From: Hyphococcus sp. | GTDB taxonomy: Bacteria > Pseudomonadota > Alphaproteobacteria > Caulobacterales > Parvularculaceae | Length of the DNA stretch: 18,282 nucleotides | Direction of reading: 5' to 3' | Assembly: GCA_021604605.1 (NCBI GenBank) | Contig: BQJH01000026.1 | Span: forward strand, 1-18,282 | In this document: positions 1-7,187 of the stretch, one piece after another | How the letters are laid out: each line of letters opens with the position of its first letter | Position numbering within the stretch: the first letter of the stretch is position 1 | Notes under the pieces: model-generated | Seen by the model: the letters and a program-made list of their open reading frames with translations, nothing else | Told to the model about the DNA's origin: nothing | Database searches by the model: none | Translations under genes and position numbers: made by a program

Positions 1-2
1 AT

Positions 3-1655
3 GATCGAGACGCCTTTTCGACTATTGCCCTTGCCAATCACGGCATCCCGACTGAGTTTCCCGCCGCTGTTATTGAAGAAGCAAAAAAAGCAAAGCTTCC
101 GCCCCTCGGCGAACGGAAAGATTTGCGCGACACGCCGCTCTTTACTATCGACCCCCATGACGCCAAAGATCACGACGATGCGGTTTTTGCACAAGCCGAT
201 ACCAACTCAAAAAATCAAGGCGGCTTTCGGGTTATCGTTGCGATCGCCGATGTCAGCACTTTTGTTCGCCCCGGCGGCGCATTGGATGAAGAGGCGCTAA
301 AACGCGCAAACTCGGTCTATTTGCCGGACCGTGTCGTGCCAATGTTACCGGAACGGTTGTCCAATGACCTTTGCTCCTTGCGCGAAGGGGAAGACAGGCC
401 TTGCCTCGCTGTTGAAATGATTATCGACGCGGACGGAAATAAAAAATCACATCGCTTTATGCGCGCGATGATGCGCTCGGCAGCAAAACTCTCCTATGAA
501 GAAGCGCAGGCCATCCATGAAGGCGCGCCTGCAGCGGTCCATATCGAAAAATCCATAAAAGATCTTTATGCGGCTTTTAAGGCGCGCTGGAACGAACGCA
601 AAAAACGCGCGCCCCTCGACCTTGATCTCCCAGAACGCAAGATCATTCTTGGCAAAGATGGGCGGGTTCAAAAGATTATCAAACGCGAGCGCATTGACGC
701 CCATCGGGTCATCGAAGAATTTATGATCCTTGCCAATGTCGCGGCAGCAGAAACACTGGAACGTGCTCGGTTGGAGTTGATCTACCGTGTCCATGACCAG
801 CCCGACGAAGAAGCGCTGGAAGGCGTGCGTACTTATCTGGAAAGTCTCGACTATTCGCTCGTCAAGGGCGGGTCTGTCCGGTCAGGAAACTTCAATCAGC
901 TGTTAAAGATCGCAGGCGAGCGCGATGAAAAAGAACTGATTTCAGAAATCGTTCTCCGCTCCCAGCGTCAGGCAATTTACGATACTGAAAATCGCGGCCA
1001 CTTTGGGCTTAACCTGCCGCGCTATGCGCATTTTACATCTCCCATCAGGCGATATGCAGATTTGACTGTCCACCGGGCCTTGGTCACGGCAGGAAAGCTC
1101 GGCGACGGCGGACAGGCGGCTAAAGAGGCTGGCGCCCTTTCAGATATCGCCGAGCAAATCTCCAATTACGAGCGCCGCGCCATTGCGGCGGAACGCGAAG
1201 CCAACGATCGATACCTTTCCAGCTTTCTAGTAGAACGCGTTGGCGCCACATTTTACGCGCGCATTCGCGGCGTCACGAAGTTTGGGCTGTTTGTCATGCT
1301 TGATGACAGCGGCGCCGACGGGTTTGTCCCCATGCGCTCAATCGGCACAGAGCGCTACCGCTTTGATGAAGCTGAACGCGCCATCATCGGCGAAACAACT
1401 GGCGGCTATTACCGCCTTGGCATGGCGGTGAAAGTCCGCCTTGCGGAGGCGATTCCCCTCACCGGTAGTCTTCGGTTTGATATGCTGAGTGAGCCCTTGC
1501 CGCCTGTAAGAAAAAACAAGAAGTCCATAGGGCGAAAACCCGGCAAGAAAAAATCCAGCCGCAAGAGCGCCAAACCAAAATCAAAACGCCCAGTCCAGGG
1601 TGACAAGAAAAAGAAGAAACGCCGCAAGTCAAATGCCAAACCGCGACGCGACTAA
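3..1655 (+). CDS. rnr: Ribonuclease R, 5'-truncated by the window edge
   Basis: 3'-5' exoribonuclease of the RNB family that degrades structured RNA in the cytoplasm. The frame is open from the window edge, so the N-terminal cold-shock/OB domains (roughly 200 residues) lie outside. 550 residues are visible. Numbered from nt 3, the RNB active-site signature DPHDAKDHDDAV starts at residue 50 (D50, D56, D58, D59, matching the Mg-binding aspartates of E. coli RNase R). The late RNB motif HFTSPIRRYADLTVHRA is at nt 1029-1079. An S1 RNA-binding domain follows at about nt 1230-1490 (RVGATFYARIRGVTKFGLFV). The last 50 or so codons (nt 1500-1652) encode a very Lys/Arg-rich tail, as known for RNase R. 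The TAA stop lies 10 bp from the stop of the convergent oligopeptidase gene. RNase II is excluded by the basic tail and the overall motif spacing. Confidence 0.95.
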   Translation, partial: DRDAFSTIALANHGIPTEFPAAVIEEAKKAKLPPLGERKDLRDTPLFTIDPHDAKDHDDAVFAQADTNSKNQGGFRVIVAIADVSTFVRPGGALDEEALKRANSVYLPDRVVPMLPERLSNDLCSLREGEDRPCLAVEMIIDADGNKKSHRFMRAMMRSAAKLSYEEAQAIHEGAPAAVHIEKSIKDLYAAFKARWNERKKRAPLDLDLPERKIILGKDGRVQKIIKRERIDAHRVIEEFMILANVAAAETLERARLELIYRVHDQPDEEALEGVRTYLESLDYSLVKGGSVRSGNFNQLLKIAGERDEKELISEIVLRSQRQAIYDTENRGHFGLNLPRYAHFTSPIRRYADLTVHRALVTAGKLGDGGQAAKEAGALSDIAEQISNYERRAIAAEREANDRYLSSFLVERVGATFYARIRGVTKFGLFVMLDDSGADGFVPMRSIGTERYRFDEAERAIIGETTGGYYRLGMAVKVRLAEAIPLTGSLRFDMLSEPLPPVRKNKKSIGRKPGKKKSSRKSAKPKSKRPVQGDKKKKKRRKSNAKPRRD

Positions 1656-1665
1656 ATGTTGGCGC

Positions 1666-3798
1666 CTATTTTTTATGGCTGATGGGTTTTGTATTTTCCT
1701 TGCCCATCACTTTCAGCGCAAACGCATATAAATGCGCGCGCTCATCCAACTGCTCAAACCGTGCTGCAGATCCCGCATGTCCCGCCCCCATATTCATCCG
1801 CAAAATAAACGGACCGCCTTTCGCATCATCACGTAATCGCGCCACCCATTTCGCCGGTTCCCAATAGGTCACCCGATAATCGGTGAGGCCGCCGGTCATC
1901 ATCACCGGCGGATAGTTTTCCTGCTTGATGTTGTCATAGGGAGAATAAGACAGAATATTTTTAAACGCTTCTTCGTCTTCAATCGGGTTGCCCCACTCGT
2001 CCCATTCAGGCGGCGTTAACGGCAAGCTCTCATCAGAAATTGTGTTGATCACATCAACAAAAGGCACCGCCGCGATCACGCCTGCAAATAAATCCGGTCT
2101 CAAATTTACGGCTGCGCCAACCAGTAGCCCGCCGGCGCTGCCGCCATAAATCACGATCTTCTGTTTTGACGTGTAGCGCTCTTTGATCAACGCTTCGCCA
2201 GCATCAATAAAGTCCGTGAAGCTGTTCATCTTGCTGGCGCGTTTACCATCCTGATACCATTGTTGACCTTTTGCAGCGCCGCCACGGATATGCGCCAGCG
2301 CATAAATCACCCCGCGATCCACCATTGGCAAAATGTTCGTCGAAAAACTATCAGGGATGGTGATCCCGTAGGAACCGTACCCATACAATAGAACCGGTGC
2401 AGACCCGTCTTTCGGCGTTGACTTCAGCCTTAATGTGATCACCGGAATTTTAGCGCCACCCTCACCCGGCGCATCAAGCCGCTCCACGACATAAAGCGAC
2501 GGATCATGACCGCTCGGCACTTCCTGCACTTTCAACAGTGAGCGCGACCGCACGTCCATGTCATAATCGAAAGTCTGTTTCGGTGTCGATGGCGACTCGT
2601 AAATAAACCGAACCGTCTTGGTGTCATATTCAAAACCGGCGCGGATATCGAGATCGAATGCCGCCTCATCAAATGAAATTTCGTGCGCATCCCCATCATA
2701 AGTCGATACAACAATTGTCGGCAGCGCATCGTTCCGTACAAGCCGTACATTGTATTCCTTATAAGGTATAAATGTGAGAATATTCACGCCTGACTGATGC
2801 GGGACCCAATCTTTCCAATGTTTACGATCGGGAGTGATTACAGGCGCCTTGACGATTTTAAAATCTACCGCATCATCAGCATTTGTTGTGATATAAAAAT
2901 CATCTCCATGATGCTCGACGGTGTATTCTATGTCCTGTTCGCGCGGCTGAATGAGAGTTGGCGTCGCGCCCGTTGCGTCGGCCCTAATAAACCGTACTTC
3001 ACTTGTCGCGTGATTGCCTGAATAGATGAAGATAAACTCACCACTCTGGCTTTTAGAAATGTCGAGGAAAAATCCGTCATCGGGTTCTTCATAGATGACC
3101 GGATCATCTGCTGGGTCAGTTCCGAGGCAATGAAGCTTAACGCGTTTTGGGCGCTGGCTGTCGTCTCGTTCCACATAGTAAAATGACTGGCTGTCAGCCG
3201 CCCATACAGCACCGCCGCCATCCGCATTGTCAATCTTGTCGCTGTAGTCTTCACCGGTTTCAATATTTCGCACGGTAATCGTGTAATATTCCGACCCTAG
3301 CCGGTCGACACTAATCGCCGCCAACTTTTGATCTGGACTATGGGCAACCGATCCGACCCGAAAAAAGTCTGCACCTTTACTTTCTTTATCACCGTCGAGA
3401 ATGATCTGTTCGTTCCCGTCAGGCACTTTCCTGCGAACAAAAACCGGGTACTCGCCGCCGTCGCGAAATCGTGACCAATATTCCCAGTCCCGGTCTTTTA
3501 CTGGAACGCTTTCATCATCTTCTTTTATTCGGGCGCGCATCTCTTTGAGGAGGGATTGGCGCAAATCTGCAAGGTCACTTGTGACACTCTCATAATACTT
3601 GTTTTCCGCTTCGATCATGGCGCGAATTTCCGGCTTCAGGATTTCCGGATTACGCAGCACCTCTTGCCATTTATCGTCTCGCAACCATGCATAATCATCA
3701 GTTCTGGTCTTGCCATGTTGGGTATTGGTGACGGGCTGCTTTTTCACAATCGGCGGCGTACTAGGCTGTGCGCCGTCAAAAACATTGCGTTTACTCAT
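1666..3798 (-). CDS. ptrB: Oligopeptidase B (S9A serine peptidase)
   Basis: Predicted cytoplasmic serine peptidase that cuts short peptides after Arg/Lys. It has 710 residues, the usual length, and no signal peptide. An N-terminal beta-propeller region (about 70-430) is followed by an alpha/beta-hydrolase domain. The catalytic triad is Ser554 in YGGSAGG, Asp640 in GGLTDYRVTYWEPAKW, and His674 in GAGHAG. The segment VPFVDVINTISDESLPLT and EWGNP are diagnostic of OpB rather than prolyl oligopeptidase. An ungapped alignment recalled from E. coli OpB (constant offset of 22) puts Glu598 and Asp600 at the acidic pair that sets the P1 basic preference. The two aspartates linked to P2 preference are Pro482 and Ser484 here, and the usual RGGGE motif reads RGGAA (505-509). 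The ATG is preceded by AGGA at 8-nt spacing. It is divergent from msrA and convergent with rnr. Identity is firm; exact substrate preference is not. Confidence 0.93.
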   Translation of the reverse strand: MSKRNVFDGAQPSTPPIVKKQPVTNTQHGKTRTDDYAWLRDDKWQEVLRNPEILKPEIRAMIEAENKYYESVTSDLADLRQSLLKEMRARIKEDDESVPVKDRDWEYWSRFRDGGEYPVFVRRKVPDGNEQIILDGDKESKGADFFRVGSVAHSPDQKLAAISVDRLGSEYYTITVRNIETGEDYSDKIDNADGGGAVWAADSQSFYYVERDDSQRPKRVKLHCLGTDPADDPVIYEEPDDGFFLDISKSQSGEFIFIYSGNHATSEVRFIRADATGATPTLIQPREQDIEYTVEHHGDDFYITTNADDAVDFKIVKAPVITPDRKHWKDWVPHQSGVNILTFIPYKEYNVRLVRNDALPTIVVSTYDGDAHEISFDEAAFDLDIRAGFEYDTKTVRFIYESPSTPKQTFDYDMDVRSRSLLKVQEVPSGHDPSLYVVERLDAPGEGGAKIPVITLRLKSTPKDGSAPVLLYGYGSYGITIPDSFSTNILPMVDRGVIYALAHIRGGAAKGQQWYQDGKRASKMNSFTDFIDAGEALIKERYTSKQKIVIYGGSAGGLLVGAAVNLRPDLFAGVIAAVPFVDVINTISDESLPLTPPEWDEWGNPIEDEEAFKNILSYSPYDNIKQENYPPVMMTGGLTDYRVTYWEPAKWVARLRDDAKGGPFILRMNMGAGHAGSAARFEQLDERAHLYAFALKVMGKENTKPISHKK

Positions 3799-4031
3799 GC
3801 TGGTTTTCCTGACTGATAGTTGATGGCATAACGCCCTGATAGCCGCGTTTGAGCAGTTTCACGAGCCCTGAAAAGGGTTCAACAAGGCCTTTTTGCCCGA
3901 AAAGTGGTCCCGTTCAGGCTTGCGCTCGTATTAATCATCAAGTGATAAAAATCGCGTGAGATCGCTTACTCGTCATTCGGTATTATCTCTGAGGCATTAT
4001 ATCATTGTCAGAAGTTGCTGGAGCCTACCCC
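3799..4031. promoter_or_regulatory. Divergent opB/msrA intergenic region with a GAAA-loop hairpin
   Basis: This 233-bp spacer must carry the promoters of both flanking genes. The clearest structure is an inverted repeat at 3863-3880, arms GAGCCCT and AGGGTTC (one G-T wobble) closing a GAAA tetraloop when read on the + strand. A T5 run lies at 3890-3894, after an intervening 9 bases, so a terminator reading is possible, but no upstream + gene needs one. No convincing -35/-10 pair was found on either strand; TATTAT near 3981 is a lone -10-like hexamer. No small gene was supported here. Confidence 0.4.
4020..4023 (+). promoter_or_regulatory. Shine-Dalgarno that fixes the msrA start
   Basis: GGAG sits 8 nt before the ATG at 4032. 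The frame is also open from a TTG at 4005, but that start has no ribosome-binding site and would place nine residues ahead of a normal signal peptide. The ATG is therefore preferred. Confidence 0.7.
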
Positions 4032-4634
4032 ATGAATTTGCATAAACTGCAAGCCGGATTGATTGCCGCCTTACTCACAATTTCAGGCGCCGCTATTGCT
4101 GCAGAAAAGCAGACCTCCCCGGAATCGACGTCACTTGAGACTGGGGTCTTTGCGGGCGGGTGTTTCTGGTGCGTTGAGTCTGACCTTGAAAAACTGGAAG
4201 GCGTCGGAGACGTGGTATCAGGCTATACAGGAGGAACGCTCCAAAACCCGACCTATCACAATCACGAAGGCCATTTAGAAGTGGTTCAAGCACCTTATGA
4301 CTCGTCTGTCATTTCCTACAGAGAACTCGTTGATTATTTCCTGCGCCACATCGACCCCCTGGACGATGGTGGGCAATTTTGTGATCGCGGTCACGCCTAC
4401 ACAACAGCCATTTTTTATGCCAACGACGATCAACGCAAAGACGCTGAAGCCGCCATTGCAGCCGCCCAAAAAGAATTAGGCAAAGACATCGTCACGCCGG
4501 TTCGTTCTCTCGATAAATTCTGGATCGCAGAAGATTATCATCAGGATTATTATAAGAAGAATCCGCTCCGCTATAAATTTTACCGGACCAGTTGCGGGCG
4601 TGACCGACGGGTCAACAAAGTTTGGGGTAAATAA
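4032..4634 (+). CDS. msrA: Exported peptide-methionine (S)-S-oxide reductase MsrA
   Basis: Reduces the S-epimer of methionine sulfoxide in proteins. The 200-residue product starts with an export signal (MNLHKLQAGLIAALLTISGA, likely signal peptidase I cut in AIA-AEK at about 23/24), so it should act in the periplasm. The MsrA domain follows: GGCFWCVES with the catalytic Cys44 plus Cys47, then GYTGG, HxxHEGHLEVV-like residues 76-85, GGQFCDRG (Cys117) and a C-terminal SCGRD (Cys188) ending in VWGK. Cys47, Cys117 and Cys188 are candidates for resolving disulfides; which is used cannot be seen. It is a single gene between a divergent spacer and a shared terminator. An exported MsrA needs an envelope electron donor, and none is encoded in this window. 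No MsrB domain is fused. Confidence 0.94.
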   Translation: MNLHKLQAGLIAALLTISGAAIAAEKQTSPESTSLETGVFAGGCFWCVESDLEKLEGVGDVVSGYTGGTLQNPTYHNHEGHLEVVQAPYDSSVISYRELVDYFLRHIDPLDDGGQFCDRGHAYTTAIFYANDDQRKDAEAAIAAAQKELGKDIVTPVRSLDKFWIAEDYHQDYYKKNPLRYKFYRTSCGRDRRVNKVWGK

Positions 4635-4643
4635 CCTTCATGA

Positions 4644-4675
4644 AAAACCCCACCAGCAAGCGCCGATGGGGTTTT
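4644..4675. terminator. Bidirectional intrinsic terminator between msrA and the M3 peptidase gene
   Basis: Perfect 9-bp arms AAAACCCCA and TGGGGTTTT around a 14-nt loop. The terminal A and T runs give a U tract in both directions. It lies 10 nt after the msrA stop and 25 nt after the stop of the convergent peptidase gene, so it can serve both. Confidence 0.85.
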
Positions 4676-4699
4676 ATTTACCTACAAAATTAAGCTCGT

Positions 4700-6922
4700 T
4701 TATTCGTCGCCTTCTCCCGGAACCGGGAAGCCGCGGTCACGCATCAGAGCGTCGATCTTTGCGTCCCGTCCTCGGAAGGCGCGATACGCATCAGCCGGAT
4801 CTACAGCATTCCTAACCGCGAAAAGATTATCAACGAGACGTTTTGCAACGTCTTCGTCATAAAACCCGCCCGGCGCCTCAGCGAAAGCCTCTGCCGCGTC
4901 TGACGTTAAAACATCAGCCCACATATAGCCGTAGTAACCGGCAGAATAACCTTCGCCGGAGAAGATATGGCCGAAATGCGGAGAACGGTGACGCATGGGC
5001 AACTCGCTCGGCATGCCGAGATCCGCAAGAGTTTTGCGTTCAAATGCGTCGGCATCGATGCCTTCCGGGTCAACCGAATGGTAACGCATATCGACCAGAG
5101 CGGACGCCAAATATTCGGTAGTGTCAAAACCCTGCTTAAAGGTCGACGCCGCTTTAATTTTTGCAACGAGTTCATCGGGGATGCGCTCGCCGGTTTCATA
5201 ATGCACGAGGTAATTATCGATCACCGCATCAGTCGATAACCAGCGCTCCAACAATTGTGACTGGAACTCAGTATAGTCACGAACGCCGCTGTTCAACGTT
5301 GGGTAATCAACATTGGACGCCAGACCATGAAGCGCATGGCCGAATTCATGGAAGTATGTTTCTGCATCATCCCATGAGATCAGCACAGGTTCGCCCGGCG
5401 CGCCTTTGATGAAATTGGAGTTGTTTGACACCAGCGGAGTTTTCTTAACGCCATCAAGCGTGTCATGGCTGCGATAACTGGTCATCCATGCGCCAGAACG
5501 CTTGCCTGTGCGGGCAAAGGGATCAAGATACCAAAGCCCGATATGCTCACCGCTTGTCTTGTCAGTGACGTCCCACACACCAACATCTTCGTGCCAGACC
5601 GGGACGGAACCCTCTTCAACGGGGGTAAACTCATAATTGAAAAGCTCACCCGCGACATAGAACATCGCCTCGCGCAATTTGCCGAGTTGCAGATATTGCT
5701 TCACTTCATCCGAGTTCAGATCGTATTTCGCCTGCCGGACCTTCTCCATGTAATAGCGATAATCCCATGGCTCGATCTTGAAGTCGCCGCCATCGGCATC
5801 AACGATCGCCTGCATCTCTGCGACTTCTTCTTTCACCCGAGCAACAGCTGCAGGCCAAACTGCTTCCATCAACTCAAGGGCGCGTTCAGGTGTTTTCGCC
5901 ATCCGGTTTTGTAATCGCCATTCTGCGTAATTATCATATCCGAGCAACGCTACGCGTTCATCGCGGAGCTGTAATATCTCTGCGATAATTGCATTATTGT
6001 CATGCTCATCACCATTATCGCCGCGGCTGTAATAGGTTTCCCATACGGTTTTGCGCAAATCGCGTTCATCTGAATATGTCAGGAATGGATCCATAGATGA
6101 GCGTGTATTGGTAATAGCATATTCGCCTGCTCGCTCGCGTTCTTCTGCAGCAGCAGCGGCAGCGCGAACAAACGATTCCGGCAGACCACTCAACTGGTCT
6201 TCCGAAATATAAGTTACGTAGCCTTCTTCATCCGCCAGAACATTGTTTGCAAAGCTGGTATGCAATTCTGCAAGGCGCTGATTGATCGCGGCATAACGCT
6301 CTTTCGCTTCCCCTTCCAAGGTGGCGCCATTGGAAGCAAAGCCATCATATGTCAGCCAGACGACGCGCTGCTGATCCGGGCGGAGAGATTTATATTCCTC
6401 GCCTTCATAGACAGCCTTCACACGCTCAAAGAGCTTTTCATTCTGGGTAATTTTTGAAAAGAACTCTGAAAGCTTTGGCGCCATTTCGCTTTGCACTGCA
6501 CGAAATTCAGGACTCGACATGTTGGATGAAAATATTCCCCAATAGGTGAAAACTCGCCCAATATCATCACCGGTCTTTTCGAGAGGAACAATTGTATTGG
6601 CAAAGGTCGGCGCTTCTTCATAATCAGCAATCGCGTCGATCTCTGCGAGGTTGCGCGCCATCGCCGCCTCCAGCGCCGGTTTAACCCCAGCAACCTCCAT
6701 CTCATCGAAATGCGGCACACCGCTATAAGGGCCGTCATAAGGCGACAGCAGCTTATCCCCCGCATCGGTGCTGGCGTCTGCTGGTGCAATATCAGCGAAC
6801 AGATCAACACTTGCCTCAGCTGTCATCTTTTCTGTTTCCGCTTCCGATGTCGTTGTTTCCTGACTGCACGCTGACAAAGCAGCGACCAGCGCAAGTGATG
6901 ATACAATAAGTTTGATCCGCAT
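4700..6922 (-). CDS. dcp: M3-family zinc metallopeptidase, Dcp-like lipoprotein
   Basis: Peptidyl-dipeptidase/oligopeptidase of family M3 that trims short peptides. 740 residues. Residues 1-19 form a lipoprotein signal with lipobox LSAC (Cys19); Ser at +2 fits outer-membrane sorting, so the enzyme is predicted on the envelope, unlike cytoplasmic E. coli Dcp. A low-complexity Ser/Thr/Glu linker (20-60) leads to the M3 fold. Zinc site: HEFGH at 525-529 (ligands His525 and His529, catalytic Glu526) and Glu552 in DYTEFQSQ as third ligand. The Tyr-rich substrate-binding segment GHIFSGEGYSAGYYGYMWAD is at 651-670. The start is well supported: AAAGGAG lies 7 nt before the ATG. The gene follows the Oar receptor on the same strand but behind a strong terminator, so it probably has its own promoter. 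Dcp versus oligopeptidase A cannot be settled by eye; HEFGHALHGL and the GYSAGYY segment favour Dcp. Confidence 0.92.
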   Translation of the reverse strand: MRIKLIVSSLALVAALSACSQETTTSEAETEKMTAEASVDLFADIAPADASTDAGDKLLSPYDGPYSGVPHFDEMEVAGVKPALEAAMARNLAEIDAIADYEEAPTFANTIVPLEKTGDDIGRVFTYWGIFSSNMSSPEFRAVQSEMAPKLSEFFSKITQNEKLFERVKAVYEGEEYKSLRPDQQRVVWLTYDGFASNGATLEGEAKERYAAINQRLAELHTSFANNVLADEEGYVTYISEDQLSGLPESFVRAAAAAAEERERAGEYAITNTRSSMDPFLTYSDERDLRKTVWETYYSRGDNGDEHDNNAIIAEILQLRDERVALLGYDNYAEWRLQNRMAKTPERALELMEAVWPAAVARVKEEVAEMQAIVDADGGDFKIEPWDYRYYMEKVRQAKYDLNSDEVKQYLQLGKLREAMFYVAGELFNYEFTPVEEGSVPVWHEDVGVWDVTDKTSGEHIGLWYLDPFARTGKRSGAWMTSYRSHDTLDGVKKTPLVSNNSNFIKGAPGEPVLISWDDAETYFHEFGHALHGLASNVDYPTLNSGVRDYTEFQSQLLERWLSTDAVIDNYLVHYETGERIPDELVAKIKAASTFKQGFDTTEYLASALVDMRYHSVDPEGIDADAFERKTLADLGMPSELPMRHRSPHFGHIFSGEGYSAGYYGYMWADVLTSDAAEAFAEAPGGFYDEDVAKRLVDNLFAVRNAVDPADAYRAFRGRDAKIDALMRDRGFPVPGEGDE

Positions 6923-6956
6923 GCGGCGGCTCCTTTATTCTGTTGATAGGCCCCAA

Positions 6957-6975
6957 TAAGCGCGTAAAGCGCTTA
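6957..6975. repeat. 7-bp inverted repeat in the M3 peptidase leader
   Basis: Perfect arms TAAGCGC and GCGCTTA separated by GTAAA, centred about 44 nt upstream of the peptidase ATG. It could be a small operator or a leader hairpin. There is no U tract, so it is not a terminator. Confidence 0.5.
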
Positions 6976-7052
6976 ACTTCAATAATTCGCTGCGCATCGT
7001 GATGAGGCGCGCCCCCGGATGCAAGAGTGAACTCCAGAAAATCACTCTGTTC

Positions 7053-7081
7053 ATCGTATATTTGGCTCATTTTATCGACAA
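7053..7081 (-). promoter_or_regulatory. Candidate sigma-70-type promoter for the M3 peptidase gene
   Basis: On the minus strand TTGTCG and TACGAT are separated by 17 nt. The pair lies downstream of the receptor terminator and about 130 nt upstream of the peptidase ATG. The match is modest and judged by eye only. Confidence 0.3.
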
Positions 7082-7133
7082 GGCGAAAAAATGCGGCGCC
7101 ATCGACAAAGGCCATTTCTGCACTGTAAATACA

Positions 7134-7162
7134 AAAAGGGCGGCCCATTGAGCCGCCCTTTT
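7134..7162 (-). terminator. Strong intrinsic terminator of the Oar receptor gene
   Basis: Perfect 11-bp arms AAAAGGGCGGC and GCCGCCCTTTT with a 7-nt loop. Reading on the minus strand it is followed by a T5 tract. It lies 25 nt past the receptor stop codon and separates the receptor from the downstream peptidase gene. Confidence 0.9.
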
Positions 7163-7187
7163 CACTATTGACTTCGATCTGTCAGAA

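Noticed and set aside
1..300. Open frame of 99 codons starting at the first base
   Set aside because: It is out of frame with the RNase R coding sequence, which is open from nt 3 and carries the RNB motif; the product has no recognisable composition.
3896..3907. CCCGAAAAGTGG, resembling part of an intergenic repeat known from Rhizobiales
   Set aside because: The partner TTTTCGG half is missing and no second copy was seen in the window, so a 12-base resemblance is too weak to call a repeat family.
4005..4031. TTG start extending MsrA by nine residues
   Set aside because: No ribosome-binding site there; the ATG at 4032 has GGAG at 8 nt and gives a clean signal peptide.
5465..5914. 149-codon plus-strand frame inside the M3 peptidase gene
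   Set aside because: Antisense shadow of a gene whose own frame is conserved throughout; no Shine-Dalgarno or motif.
6816..7148. 110-codon minus-strand frame upstream of the M3 peptidase
   Set aside because: It begins inside the receptor terminator hairpin, overlaps the peptidase signal sequence in another frame, and shows no family motif or good ribosome-binding site.
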